Shown here: piece after piece, positions 1-8,768 of the stretch
Layout of the letters: each line of letters begins with the position of its first letter
Numbering within the stretch: position 1 is the stretch's first letter
Origin: an uncultured bacterium
GTDB lineage: Bacteria; Patescibacteriota; Saccharimonadia; Saccharimonadales; Saccharimonadaceae
NCBI GenBank assembly: GCA_938030735.1
Contig: CALHIM010000011.1
Coordinates: 253,853 to 317,852 of the forward strand
DNA length: 64,000 nucleotides
Direction: 5' to 3'
Made by a program: the position numbers and the translations under genes
The notes under the pieces: model-generated
The model's database searches: none
Told to the model about the DNA's origin: nothing
Seen by the model: the letters and a program-made list of their open reading frames with translations, nothing else

Positions 1-1971
1 AAAATCACCGTTAAAGAATCTGAAATAGATAAACTTTCAGACGGAGATTATATACATTTTAAAGTGTGGCAGTGTTGGAATGGATATAAAGAAGGGAATC
101 ATGGTTGGGATGATGATGTTTTCAATCAATGGCCAGGGTATTGCTATCCTCATAAAGTTACCATAAGAATCAAAGCTCCAGTTAAGTTTAATGTTGAAGG
201 AAATACTAAAGCTGCAGTTTTAAATTCTAGCCAGAGAATTAATTCAGATGATTCAAGATTTAAGAGTAATGGTCGCTATAATCCTCAAACTGCTAAAGTT
301 GGCCAATGGGTTTCTTTTAGGCACAAAGTTACAGGTAAAGATTTTAACAAAAGCAATGTTAGCGGCAGTGGTCATTATCAAACTTTCAGAAATGATGGAC
401 ATGGCGATTATTCGGTAAATAATTATAATTTTAGATGGAATAAAGAATCGTGGGATAGTAGGCCTACAATAATTAATCAAGGTAATATTTGGGATACAAT
501 TAATGCAGTAAGCACCGATAGGGAGATCTTTAGGGTAACCAGAGATATGGCCGGAAAGACAATATGTTCGAAAATGTCATATGGAGTTGCTGCGGGGGGT
601 ATTGATAATGTTAATAGGCATAATAAAACTACCAATGAGGCTTGCGTCTATGTTCCTTATGATTTTGAAATAACACCTTGTGTTAAAATTGATAAAATTC
701 GAAACTGCTCTGGTGGCGATTTAGATGTTCCTACTAATGGTAAAGTGCCAAACGACCCTAATGATGGTGAAGAAATTAATATTCCGGGAGGCGGAACTGA
801 AACTTCATCAATAAGATATAAAATTACAACTTGGCGTGTTCCTTCAGATAAAGAGAGTTTTGTAACTCAAAATAATAAGAGAGATAATACGAATAGCGAT
901 ACCTGTTCACCTTCAAACTTTTATTATCAAGATTATCAAGGAATCGAGAATTGTCGTGTCGTTAAAGAGGGAGCTGGAAAATTTAATAAAGATACTCGAG
1001 TTGCCGACTTCATACCTTCAATTGAAGATGGCGCCGAGGCGGGAACCCGTTATTGTGTGGCGCTTTCCATCTCACCATATAAGATGAATTCAAATCAAAG
1101 TCAGGCTGAACAAGCCAAGCAAGAACGAGAAAATTTAGACTGGCGGCATGGTGCACCAATTTGTATTAAGTTGGTTAAGAAACCAAAAGTTCAATTTTGG
1201 GGAAATGGCGTTTATTCAAAATCGGGTATTCGAACAAGTTTATCTACAACTAAACAAGGGGTTCTTGGTTCTTGGGTTGAATATGAAGCACTCTCGGGTG
1301 TAAAAATTAAAGATTTTCGAACTGAATCTTCGCAAAGTACGCGAAAGTTGGCAATTGAAGATTATTCTTCAAAAAGTAGTTTTGGCCAAGGAAAATCAAG
1401 TATTAATTCATTAATTTCAAACATTTCTTCAAAATTTCCAAAAAAGAATTTCGAAGATGCAAATACAAAAGTTGAAGTTTATGGCGATGCGAACAAACAA
1501 CTTGGTTCAATTTCGGCTGATAAGCAAACTCGAGTGATCTATGGTAAAAATATTCGAATTTCTGGCGATATCGTGAATGCTGATAGAGTCGTAAATAGTG
1601 ATTCAGATTTTCGTCAGATTATAATTATTGCTGACGGAGATATTACTATTGACCAAGGAGTAAAAAGAGTCGACGCATGGTTGATTGCTCAAGGAGTAAT
1701 AAATACTTGTGCGGTTAATGGTGCTCAGAATGCTAATGATGTTAATATGAAAAATTGTAACAATCAATTACGTGTGCGCGGTGGAACAGCTTCGAAAGGA
1801 TTGCGATTATGGCGAACTGCTGGCTCTGATGGGACTGCAAAAGATACGCTAGCTAATCCTGCTGAAATTTTTAACCAATCGGCAGATACCTACTTATGGG
1901 CTCAGTCTCAATCTGGTGGTGTTGGTAAAATTGTTACAACTTATACTAAAGAACTTCCGGTGAGGTATTAA
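1..1971 (+). CDS. Large surface/secreted protein, C-terminal part (5' end outside window)
   Basis: The reading frame is open from the first base, so the GTG near base 64 is only the first possible start inside the window and the gene begins upstream. At least 656 residues are visible. They are polar, rich in Asn, Ser, Gly and Thr, with scattered cysteine pairs and no membrane segment in this part, as in extracellular proteins. A Gly/Pro linker (around PGGGTE) separates two globular parts. The last third looks beta-rich with short repeated strands (RVIYGKNIRISG, IIIIADGDITI), like a beta-helix. The gene ends 2 bp before a PilX-like pilin gene, so the pair is probably one transcript and this could be a pilus-associated adhesin. 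That role is inferred from position only; I do not recognise the family. Confidence 0.7.
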   Translation, partial: KITVKESEIDKLSDGDYIHFKVWQCWNGYKEGNHGWDDDVFNQWPGYCYPHKVTIRIKAPVKFNVEGNTKAAVLNSSQRINSDDSRFKSNGRYNPQTAKVGQWVSFRHKVTGKDFNKSNVSGSGHYQTFRNDGHGDYSVNNYNFRWNKESWDSRPTIINQGNIWDTINAVSTDREIFRVTRDMAGKTICSKMSYGVAAGGIDNVNRHNKTTNEACVYVPYDFEITPCVKIDKIRNCSGGDLDVPTNGKVPNDPNDGEEINIPGGGTETSSIRYKITTWRVPSDKESFVTQNNKRDNTNSDTCSPSNFYYQDYQGIENCRVVKEGAGKFNKDTRVADFIPSIEDGAEAGTRYCVALSISPYKMNSNQSQAEQAKQERENLDWRHGAPICIKLVKKPKVQFWGNGVYSKSGIRTSLSTTKQGVLGSWVEYEALSGVKIKDFRTESSQSTRKLAIEDYSSKSSFGQGKSSINSLISNISSKFPKKNFEDANTKVEVYGDANKQLGSISADKQTRVIYGKNIRISGDIVNADRVVNSDSDFRQIIIIADGDITIDQGVKRVDAWLIAQGVINTCAVNGAQNANDVNMKNCNNQLRVRGGTASKGLRLWRTAGSDGTAKDTLANPAEIFNQSADTYLWAQSQSGGVGKIVTTYTKELPVRY

Positions 1972-1973
1972 AT

Positions 1974-3194
1974 ATGACAAATAGAGAGTTTAAAAAAGGT
2001 GGTGTTTCAATCTTTATTGTTATTATGGTTAGTATTTTGGTCTCGATTATGTCTGCAAGCTTTTTGCGGATTATGCTCCGAGACCAAGAGCAGGCTAGTA
2101 GGCTAGATCTTTCGCAGAGTGCTTATGATAGTGCTCAGGCGGGAGTTGAAGATGCTAAAAGATTTTTACGAATTTATAAAGGTGCCTGCGGTGGCGCAGA
2201 TGTTGGTAAGAAAGTTTTCGAAGGTAAGACATATGATTGTAGTGAAATGACAAAGGCAATTTTGTCTGGTAATTGTTATGTTTTAGCAACTGCCGGAATT
2301 GGCACTAATGGTGGTGAAACTATAGTGCAAACCACAACAAGTTCTGGTGGAGGAAATACTGATCGAGATTTAAACCAGGCCTATACTTGTGTTAAAATTA
2401 AAACAGATACTTCTGACTTTTTGGGTCAAAGTAATGAAGGCACGCCCTCAGTTATTAGCTTAAAAGGTGTTTCGAGTTTTAACCAGATTCGTGTTAAGTG
2501 GCACACCAAAAATAATATGGCGAATGGCTCAAAAATATCGCTAGATTCAATAAATAATCCTAATGCTCGCCCTAATATTTTGAAAGATTGGCAGGCTCAA
2601 AATAGACCAGCCATATTAAAAACCCAATTATATGGTTATGTTCCTGGACATAATCGAAATTCATCAACAAGTATGGATACACCTTATCCAGATGATGGAA
2701 ATGGTGCGAGTGAAATGCTATTTTATCCTGCTTCAGGCTTAGATTCTCGAGTTGTTAATAGTTCGAATCTGCCAACTGTTCGTCGAGACGAAAATTCTAT
2801 ACAGTCAACCAATGACTATACTTTTACGAAATGTTCAGACGATCTTGGGGCTGGCTCAAATACCTATGCTTGCGAAATGGTAATAAATATTGGTCGAAAT
2901 GTTTCTCCAACTGATGTTTTGTATGCTCGGTTGACACCTTTAATGAATAATGCTGAATTTAAAATTGAGCTTATGAATAATGGTAATATTGTAGATTTTA
3001 AAGGTATTCAGCCGAAAGTTGATTCAACTGGTCGAGCAAATAGTCAATTTAGAAGAATTGAAAGTCGAATTGGATTCCATGATAGTAATTTCCCAGTTCC
3101 TTTATTTTCTGCTCAAACTGAAGGAGATGAGCCGATTTGCAAAGATTTCTCAGCAACTAAAATTAAAAATGGTGGATTAAACTGTAAAATGTAA
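1974..3194 (+). CDS. PilX-like minor pilin / type IV pilus assembly protein
   Basis: 406 residues. The N-terminus is a short basic stretch ending in two glycines, then a hydrophobic helix (VSIFIVIMVSILVSI) and an amphipathic continuation containing YDSAQAGVEDAKRFL. This matches the N-terminal layout of PilX/minor pilins, where the helix anchors the subunit before prepilin-peptidase cleavage after Gly. The rest is a Cys-containing extracellular domain with no further membrane segment. The start codon lies 2 bp after the preceding stop, indicating co-transcription with the large surface protein. No other pilus genes (pilB, pilC, pilT) are in the window. Family confidence is moderate because only the N-terminal pattern is diagnostic. 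Confidence 0.65.
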   Translation: MTNREFKKGGVSIFIVIMVSILVSIMSASFLRIMLRDQEQASRLDLSQSAYDSAQAGVEDAKRFLRIYKGACGGADVGKKVFEGKTYDCSEMTKAILSGNCYVLATAGIGTNGGETIVQTTTSSGGGNTDRDLNQAYTCVKIKTDTSDFLGQSNEGTPSVISLKGVSSFNQIRVKWHTKNNMANGSKISLDSINNPNARPNILKDWQAQNRPAILKTQLYGYVPGHNRNSSTSMDTPYPDDGNGASEMLFYPASGLDSRVVNSSNLPTVRRDENSIQSTNDYTFTKCSDDLGAGSNTYACEMVINIGRNVSPTDVLYARLTPLMNNAEFKIELMNNGNIVDFKGIQPKVDSTGRANSQFRRIESRIGFHDSNFPVPLFSAQTEGDEPICKDFSATKIKNGGLNCKM

Positions 3195-3197
3195 TAT

Positions 3198-3223
3198 AAA
3201 ATAGCCTTTATAAAGGCTATTTT
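3198..3223. terminator. Bidirectional terminator between pilin gene and rny
   Basis: An 11-bp perfect inverted repeat (AAAATAGCCTT / AAGGCTATTTT) with a TATA loop lies between two convergent genes. The arms end in T-runs on either strand, so it can stop transcription from both sides. Confidence 0.85.
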
Positions 3224-3240
3224 ATTATATTTTGAAATTA

Positions 3241-4746
3241 TTATTTTGCATATTCGATTGCGCGTGTTTCGCGAATTATATTAACTTTGATTACGCCTGG
3301 ATATTGCATTGTGCTTTCAATTTTATCTGCAATATCTCGTGCCATTTTTATTGCTGAAAGATCATCGATAGATTCTGGTGAAACTATTACACGGATCTCT
3401 CTACCAGCCGAAATAGCATAAGCCTTATTTATGCCCTTAAAGCTAGTTGCAACATTTTCAAGCTCGCGCATTCTCTCTACAAAGTTTTCAGCAGAAGCGT
3501 TTCGAGTTCCTGGTCGAGAGGCACTCATTGCATCAGTAATTTTAACAATAATTGCCTCAACTGTTGTAGCTTCGACATCTTCATGATGTGCTGCAATTGC
3601 GTTTACGACTCGGGGATCCATTCCATATTTTTCGGCAAGTTCAGCACCTATTTGAGCGTGTTTTCCTTCAATCTTATGGGTTACGGCCTTTCCGATGTCG
3701 TGGAAGAGAGCAGCAGTTTTTGCAATTTTAACATTTGCACCAATTTCTTCGGCAATTAAGCCTGCAACATTAGCCATTTCTGTTGAATGTTTTAAAACAT
3801 TCTGGCCATAACTTGTTCGAAACTTTAATTCGCCAAGTAGTCGCAACATTTCATGTGGTAAACCTGAAAGTCCTACCTCACGAGCAGCATCTTCACCAGC
3901 ACGATTAATTTCCTTGTTTATTTCACGCTCAGCTTTTTCAACAACTTCTTCGATTCTTGCCGGATTGATTCGTCCGTCTTTCATTAAAAGCTCGAGCGAA
4001 AGTCGTGCAACTTGGCGGCGAACAGGGTCAAAACTTGAAAGAACAACCATTCCAGGAGTATCATCAACCAAGATATCTACACCAGTTTCGCGCTGAAGTG
4101 CTTGAATATTTCGACCTTCTTTGCCGATAATCCGACCTTTCATTTCATCATCAGGGAGTTTTAATGCGGTAACTGTTCGTTCAGCTGTTACTTCGCTTGA
4201 AATTCGTTCCATTGCTGAAACTAAAATAGCCTGAGCTCGCTCTTCAGCATCTTCGGTTGCATTTTTTTGGAGCTTTGCAACTAGATTAACCATATCTTGA
4301 GCCATATTTCTTTCGGCAATTTTCATAATTTTTTCAGCCGCTTCTTTTTTTGAAAGCTTCGCAATTTTTTCAAGTTTTTCATCTTGCTTTTTGCGAATTT
4401 CTTTAATCTCATTTTTGAGTTTTTCAACTTCAAGCTCATTGTTTCGAAGTTTCTCGGTTCGTAAATCAATCTGATCAAGTTTTCGGTCGAGAGATTCTTC
4501 TCGTTCTGCAAGACGATTTTCAGTTTTTCGAATTTCTTTTCTGCGTTCTGACTCATCTTCGTTAGCCTTTTCAGTAATTTTTAAGGCTTTTTCATTTGCA
4601 CGTTCTAAGATTTCAGCTGATTTTTTTCGGGCTTCAGCAATAATTTTATCTGAATTATTTTTTGCATTTGCAGTTTTCACTTTTTGATATGCAAAAGCGC
4701 TACCACCGCCAAACAAAATGCCAAGCGTAGCTATAATTATTTCCAT
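3241..4746 (-). CDS. rny: Ribonuclease Y
   Basis: 501 residues, typical for RNase Y (about 520). An N-terminal membrane helix (residues 2-20) is followed by a long charged coiled coil (about 25-180), a KH domain with GRIIGKEGRN at 204-213, and an HD domain with the HD pair at 349-350 in LFHDIGKA and an upstream His at 320. RNase Y is the membrane-anchored endonuclease that initiates mRNA decay in bacteria lacking RNase E. It is transcribed alone, with an SD-like GGAAA just before the ATG, and converges on the pilin gene. All key motifs are present. Confidence 0.97.
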   Translation of the reverse strand: MEIIIATLGILFGGGSAFAYQKVKTANAKNNSDKIIAEARKKSAEILERANEKALKITEKANEDESERRKEIRKTENRLAEREESLDRKLDQIDLRTEKLRNNELEVEKLKNEIKEIRKKQDEKLEKIAKLSKKEAAEKIMKIAERNMAQDMVNLVAKLQKNATEDAEERAQAILVSAMERISSEVTAERTVTALKLPDDEMKGRIIGKEGRNIQALQRETGVDILVDDTPGMVVLSSFDPVRRQVARLSLELLMKDGRINPARIEEVVEKAEREINKEINRAGEDAAREVGLSGLPHEMLRLLGELKFRTSYGQNVLKHSTEMANVAGLIAEEIGANVKIAKTAALFHDIGKAVTHKIEGKHAQIGAELAEKYGMDPRVVNAIAAHHEDVEATTVEAIIVKITDAMSASRPGTRNASAENFVERMRELENVATSFKGINKAYAISAGREIRVIVSPESIDDLSAIKMARDIADKIESTMQYPGVIKVNIIRETRAIEYAK

Positions 4747-4835
4747 ATTTTTCCTTTCATCAATAGATAGTTAAAAAAATCAAAAGCAATACAATGCCTA
4801 AATCCATTTTATCATAAAAAAAGTAAATTTCAAAA

Positions 4836-4863
4836 TTGCGAAAAATATTTTTTTAGTGTATAA
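4836..4863 (+). promoter_or_regulatory. Promoter of the membrane protein/AAA+ pair (leaderless)
   Basis: TTGCGA, 16-nt spacer, TATAAT. The -10 box ends 7 nt before the ATG at 4871, so transcription should begin at or next to the start codon. Confidence 0.75.
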
Positions 4864-4870
4864 TTTAATT

Positions 4871-5344
4871 ATGTTTATGTCTTTTTTAACTTGGTGGTAT
4901 GGGAAAGGGCTAGCTTGGCGTGCTGAGAAGATTTTAGATGGAATCGAACGCTCGATTGATACTTTTTCGCTCGGTCTTTTAATAAAAACTTGGTTTGCGC
5001 CTTTTCGGCAAATTGATGCTTTAGGTGTTTCGAACGCTTCGATTGAAGTTCGAATCAAAAAGTCTTTTGATAAGCTTTTTTCTCGGTTTATTGGTGCTTT
5101 TTTGCGAACAATAATAATGATAATTGGTATATTTTTTATTAGTTTTAAAGCAATTTGGGGCTTAGCAATGTTAATTTTATGGTTAATCTCACCGGTTTTA
5201 CCGATTATTCTTGCTGTAATTTTTACAACTGGTTGGACACCAAAAATTATTCCAAAAATTAAGGATGATTTTAAAAATTGGCAAAAAAATGTTCCATCAA
5301 AAGAAGTTAAACCAATTAAAACAAAAAGGAGTTGGTTCTTATGA
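4871..5344 (+). CDS. Small membrane protein paired with the AAA+ ATPase
   Basis: 157 residues from ATG 4871. A GTG 15 nt upstream lies on the promoter -10 box and is rejected. The N-terminus is amphipathic (WWYGKGLAWRAEKILDGIERSID), followed by two adjacent hydrophobic helices at about residues 75-120 and a basic C-terminal tail. No enzyme motif is visible. Its stop overlaps the AAA+ start by ATGA, so the two are translationally coupled and probably act together at the membrane. I do not recognise a named family. Confidence 0.8.
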   Translation: MFMSFLTWWYGKGLAWRAEKILDGIERSIDTFSLGLLIKTWFAPFRQIDALGVSNASIEVRIKKSFDKLFSRFIGAFLRTIIMIIGIFFISFKAIWGLAMLILWLISPVLPIILAVIFTTGWTPKIIPKIKDDFKNWQKNVPSKEVKPIKTKRSWFL

Positions 5345-7716
5345 TTTTTGATTATAATAATTTGCGCGCAAAAAAATCTCGTTTAATGAATGGGCTTAGG
5401 GGATTTTTATTTCTACTTAAGATTTTGAAAATTGTTGGAATTTTGAGCGGATTTTGTTTAATTTTAATGGATTCGGCTCTCGGCTGGTTAATTTTAGCAT
5501 TTTCATCAATAATCACAATTTTAGTTCATTGGTGGAATGGAGAACTTCATAGATTGGAGCCATCAAAAGATTTGAATATTGAAGGGCAGCTAGCTAGCAA
5601 TATTTTAGGAAAACTTTCGAAAAATCCAACAATCGAGCAGATTGCAAAAGTAGTTTTAGAAAGTTCTGGTGGAAAGTTTATTATTTCACGCTTTGGACTT
5701 GGAAAAACTACGATTGAGAGTTTAGTTCAGATTCCACAAAATTTGCCTGAGAATATTTTACAAACTGCACTACAAATTCAGCAAAAGTTAAAAACTAAAA
5801 CCGTTTCTGGTTCAGTTTTAACTCTTGCGATAATTCGAAATTTTCCAAATTACGAAACGCTTCTCGCGCAGTTTTATCTTGACTTTGAAGATTTAGAACG
5901 TGGTGTTTTGTGGCATGATCATATTTTTTCACTAATAAGTCAATCTAAAGTTCCAATGAAGACTGGTGGAATTGCCCGCGATTGGTCGTTTGGTTATACT
6001 CCAACCTTGAATCGTTTTGGAGTGAATATTACAAATCAGGTTTCGAACAATATTTTAATGTCTTCAAATTTAGAGCAACATAAAGATTTAGTTTTAAAAA
6101 TGGTTGAACAATTCAGTGGCAATGGAAAGCAGAATATTGCCTTGATTGGTGCTGATGGTGCTGGTAAAACTACTGTTGTAAATTCTTTCGCTGCAAAAAT
6201 TGCAAATGGTAGTGAGAAGATCCCTTCAAATTTAAAATTTAGACAGGTTGTTTCTCTTGATGCTTCATCTTTAATTGCAGCAGCACCGGGGCGAGGTGAA
6301 ATAGAAAATTTACTGAATTATGTTTTGAATGAAGCTTATGCTGCTAAAAATATAATTATTTGTCTTGATAATGCTCAGCTTTTTTTTGAAGACGGTGTTG
6401 GTTCGGTTGATGTTTCGAATTTACTCCTTCCTATTATTCAGGCTGGTGTTTTAAGATTAATATTAACTCTTGATGAGCAGAGATTTTTGCAAATTTCAGC
6501 AAAGAACCCAGCGCTTGCTCAGGCAATGAATAGGTTGCATGTTAAACCAGCTAATTATGATGAAACATTGGCGGTTATGCAAGATAAGCTGTTAATTTTT
6601 GAACATCAAAATGGTGTGTTTTATCAATTTCAAGCACTTAAAGAAGCTTTTAAACTAAGCGAAAGATATATATTTGATTTAGAAATGCCAGGGCGGGCGG
6701 TGCGCTTGCTAGAGATGGCGGCAGGATTTGCTGATAATAAAATTGTAACGGCGAGCTCAGTTGAAAAAGCGATTGAGCAAACAATGAATGTAAAAATCGC
6801 TACTGCAAATGTTAATGAAGAGAAAGAAACTTTATTAAACCTTGAAGATTTATTGCACGCCAGAATGGTTGGCCAGGAAAAAGCAGTTTCGGCTGTGGCA
6901 AATGCTTTGCGTCGTGCGAGAACTGGTGTTCGAAACCAAAACAGACCAATTGGAACATTTCTATTTCTTGGCCCAACTGGAGTTGGTAAAACAGAGCTTT
7001 CGAAAGCACTTTCAGAAGTTTATTTTAATGGTGAAAATAATATTGTACGTCTTGATTTGAATGAGTTTGTGAACCTTGACGATGTCTCAAGATTGATTGC
7101 AGATGGTGCGCATGACGCGAGTTCTCTAACTGCTCAAATGATGAAAAAGCCTTTCTCGGTTGTTCTTTTAGATGAAATTGAAAAGGCTCACCCAAATGTT
7201 CTGACTGCTCTTTTGCAGGTTTTAGATGAAGGTATTTTGAGGGATGAAAAAAACCGTGAGGTTTCATTTCGGGATGCGATTATTATTGCAACATCAAATG
7301 CTGGTTCTGAGCGAATTCAAGAGTTAATTTCTCGTGGTTACGATTCGACAAGCGCTGAAGAAATTATTGTAAATGACTTAATTGCAAGTCGTGAATTTCG
7401 CCCTGAATTTCTGAACCGTTTTGATGAAATTGTCGTTTTCGAACCACTCACAAAAGAAAATCTGATGCAAATTATTGATTTGATGATTGTCGGAGTAAAT
7501 AAAACTCTTGCTGGTCAAAAAATTACAGTTTCTGTTACGCCGGAAGCTAAAATATTGCTTGCAAATCTGGGTTATGATCCAAAACTTGGCGCTCGACCAA
7601 TGAGAAGAGTTATTCAGCGAGTTGTGGAGAACACTATTGCACGAAAAATGCTTTCCGGCGAAGCTCAAGCTGGTTCGAACATTGAAATTACTCCAGAGAT
7701 AGTTCGGCAAAGCTAA
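5341..7716 (+). CDS. Membrane-anchored Clp/Hsp100-type AAA+ ATPase
   Basis: 791 residues. ATG 5341 is chosen because AAGGAG ends 9 nt upstream; the TTG at 5332 abuts the SD itself. Two hydrophobic helices (about residues 18-57) precede a helical Clp-N-like region. The first ATPase domain has a Walker A (GADGAGKTT, 270-278), but its Walker B reads LDNAQ at 342-346, with Asn where the catalytic Glu is expected. The second domain is complete: Walker A GPTGVGKT (544), Walker B LLDEIEKAHPN (DE at 611-612), TSNAG sensor 1, RPEFLNR arginine finger and a C-terminal D2-small domain with GARPMRR. Membrane helices are unusual for ClpA/B/C. I cannot see an IGF/LGF-type ClpP-docking loop after the TSNAG segment. 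It may be an unfoldase or disaggregase rather than a classic Clp protease subunit. Confidence 0.85.
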   Translation: MIFDYNNLRAKKSRLMNGLRGFLFLLKILKIVGILSGFCLILMDSALGWLILAFSSIITILVHWWNGELHRLEPSKDLNIEGQLASNILGKLSKNPTIEQIAKVVLESSGGKFIISRFGLGKTTIESLVQIPQNLPENILQTALQIQQKLKTKTVSGSVLTLAIIRNFPNYETLLAQFYLDFEDLERGVLWHDHIFSLISQSKVPMKTGGIARDWSFGYTPTLNRFGVNITNQVSNNILMSSNLEQHKDLVLKMVEQFSGNGKQNIALIGADGAGKTTVVNSFAAKIANGSEKIPSNLKFRQVVSLDASSLIAAAPGRGEIENLLNYVLNEAYAAKNIIICLDNAQLFFEDGVGSVDVSNLLLPIIQAGVLRLILTLDEQRFLQISAKNPALAQAMNRLHVKPANYDETLAVMQDKLLIFEHQNGVFYQFQALKEAFKLSERYIFDLEMPGRAVRLLEMAAGFADNKIVTASSVEKAIEQTMNVKIATANVNEEKETLLNLEDLLHARMVGQEKAVSAVANALRRARTGVRNQNRPIGTFLFLGPTGVGKTELSKALSEVYFNGENNIVRLDLNEFVNLDDVSRLIADGAHDASSLTAQMMKKPFSVVLLDEIEKAHPNVLTALLQVLDEGILRDEKNREVSFRDAIIIATSNAGSERIQELISRGYDSTSAEEIIVNDLIASREFRPEFLNRFDEIVVFEPLTKENLMQIIDLMIVGVNKTLAGQKITVSVTPEAKILLANLGYDPKLGARPMRRVIQRVVENTIARKMLSGEAQAGSNIEITPEIVRQS

Positions 7717-7726
7717 TATAAAATAA

Positions 7727-7756
7727 AAATCAGCAGATAGATATTCTTGCTGATTT
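7727..7756 (+). terminator. Terminator after AAA+ gene
   Basis: Nine-base-pair stem AAATCAGCA/TGCTGATTT with a 12-nt loop, followed by a T-rich run, 11 nt past the stop codon. Confidence 0.8.
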
Positions 7757-7770
7757 ATTTTTTCAAATTT

Positions 7771-7847
7771 TGGAGGGCCAGGAGGGGCTCGAACCCTCGA
7801 CACCCTGCTTAAGAGGCAGGTGCTCTAACCGGCTGAGCTACTGGCCC
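7771..7847 (-). tRNA. tRNA-Lys(CTT)
   Basis: Cloverleaf read on the minus strand: acceptor GGGCCAG/CTGGCCC, D-stem GCTC/GAGC, anticodon stem CCTGC/GCAGG with loop CTCTTAA (anticodon CTT), T-stem GAGGG/CCCTC with TTCGAGC loop, CCA encoded. The discriminator base reads U73, whereas bacterial tRNA-Lys usually has a purine. Confidence 0.95.
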
Positions 7848-7895
7848 AATATTCACATTATAGCATATTTAATTATGAAAAAAAAGACTTTTTAA

Positions 7896-8414
7896 TTATT
7901 TTTTTGGCTGAATTTTATAAATATAATGTGCGCCTGATACTTTAAAAGGTTTTAAGTTTTTAATTTCGAAACCATAGCTAATAAAAAGTAGAGGCATTTT
8001 TTGAAAATTTGCCTGAATTTGAGCAAGCTTTAGCATTTTTTCAATCCTCTCGGCGTGGCCAAAAGTATAGAATATGGTAATGTTTAGAATTGGGAAGGCT
8101 CTCCAAAAATTTTTAAGATAAATTTGGCAGTTTTGTTGTTTTCGAAGTTTAATTTTTGAAATTAAAACTAGAAAAGGGTTAATTTCAAAACCGATAGCTT
8201 TTGCGTTAAAATTATTTGCAACTTTTAAAACAACTCCATCACCAGAACCGATATCTACGAGTATATCTTCTTTAGAAAGATATATTGTTTCGAAAAGTCT
8301 GAAAAGATCTGATTTATGTGCAGGGACATAAGGTGCACCAAAAAATATAGTTAAAAGAAAAGCGGCAATAATTATGCCGAGAATAAATGATATTGAGTAA
8401 AAAATAATTTCCAT
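7896..8414 (-). CDS. Class I SAM-dependent methyltransferase, membrane-tethered
   Basis: 172 residues. A hydrophobic N-terminal helix (about residues 2-25) is followed by a short Rossmann methyltransferase fold with motif I VDIGSGDGVV (about 55-64) and an acidic residue ending the next strand (IGFEIN), both expected for SAM binding. The C-terminal half is short, so the substrate cannot be predicted. The ATG lies only 14 nt downstream of the tRNA-Arg(TCT) 3' end on the same strand and there is no clear Shine-Dalgarno, so it is probably expressed from the tRNA promoter after tRNA 3' processing. Confidence 0.75.
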   Translation of the reverse strand: MEIIFYSISFILGIIIAAFLLTIFFGAPYVPAHKSDLFRLFETIYLSKEDILVDIGSGDGVVLKVANNFNAKAIGFEINPFLVLISKIKLRKQQNCQIYLKNFWRAFPILNITIFYTFGHAERIEKMLKLAQIQANFQKMPLLFISYGFEIKNLKPFKVSGAHYIYKIQPKK

Positions 8415-8428
8415 AAAATAAAATAATT

Positions 8429-8505
8429 TGGTACCCCCGGTAGGACTCGAACCTACGGCCAGGAGGGTAGAAACCTCTTACTCTAATCCACTGAGCTACG
8501 GGGGC
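8429..8505 (-). tRNA. tRNA-Arg(TCT)
   Basis: Acceptor GCCCCCG/CGGGGGT (G1-U72 wobble), discriminator A, CCA encoded. D-stem GCTC/GAGT, anticodon loop TTTCTAC (anticodon TCT), T-stem GTAGG/CCTAC. A TATAAT on the minus strand shortly upstream is its likely -10 box. Confidence 0.94.
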
Positions 8506-8614
8506 GTACCTAAAACAATTATATCAAGTTTTTTTAAAAAAGTCTATATGATTATTTTCTAAAAGCAAAAACCTCCAGAAAATGGAGGCTTGTGCTAAAA
8601 CAAAAAAGATCAAA

Positions 8615-8689
8615 TGGTGCGGGCGGAGAGAATCGAACTCTCATCACTTGCTTGGAAGGCAGGTATATTAGCCGTTATACGACGCCCGC
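8615..8689 (-). tRNA. tRNA-Gly(TCC)
   Basis: Acceptor GCGGGCG/CGCCCGC, D-stem GTAT/ATAC, anticodon loop CTTCCAA (anticodon TCC), T-stem GAGAG/CTCTC, discriminator A and encoded CCA. One mismatch in the anticodon stem. Confidence 0.94.
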
Positions 8690-8733
8690 ATGAGATTATT
8701 ATAACAAACATTTTTTATAAAAGCAAGACTTTT

Positions 8734-8762
8734 TTGAAAAAATAATGTGTTTATGTTAATAT
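8734..8762 (+). promoter_or_regulatory. Promoter, leaderless gene at 8769
   Basis: TTGAAA, 17-nt spacer, TAATAT; the -10 box ends 6 nt before the ATG and no Shine-Dalgarno is present. Confidence 0.7.
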
Positions 8763-8768
8763 AGTATT

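Noticed and set aside
4798..5058. Minus-strand frame opposite the small membrane protein gene
   Set aside because: Covers a leaderless promoter and a coupled real gene; composition is antisense-like and there is no SD.
7378..7803. 141-aa minus-strand frame opposite the AAA+ gene
   Set aside because: Runs through a terminator and tRNA-Lys; shadow of the D2 domain.
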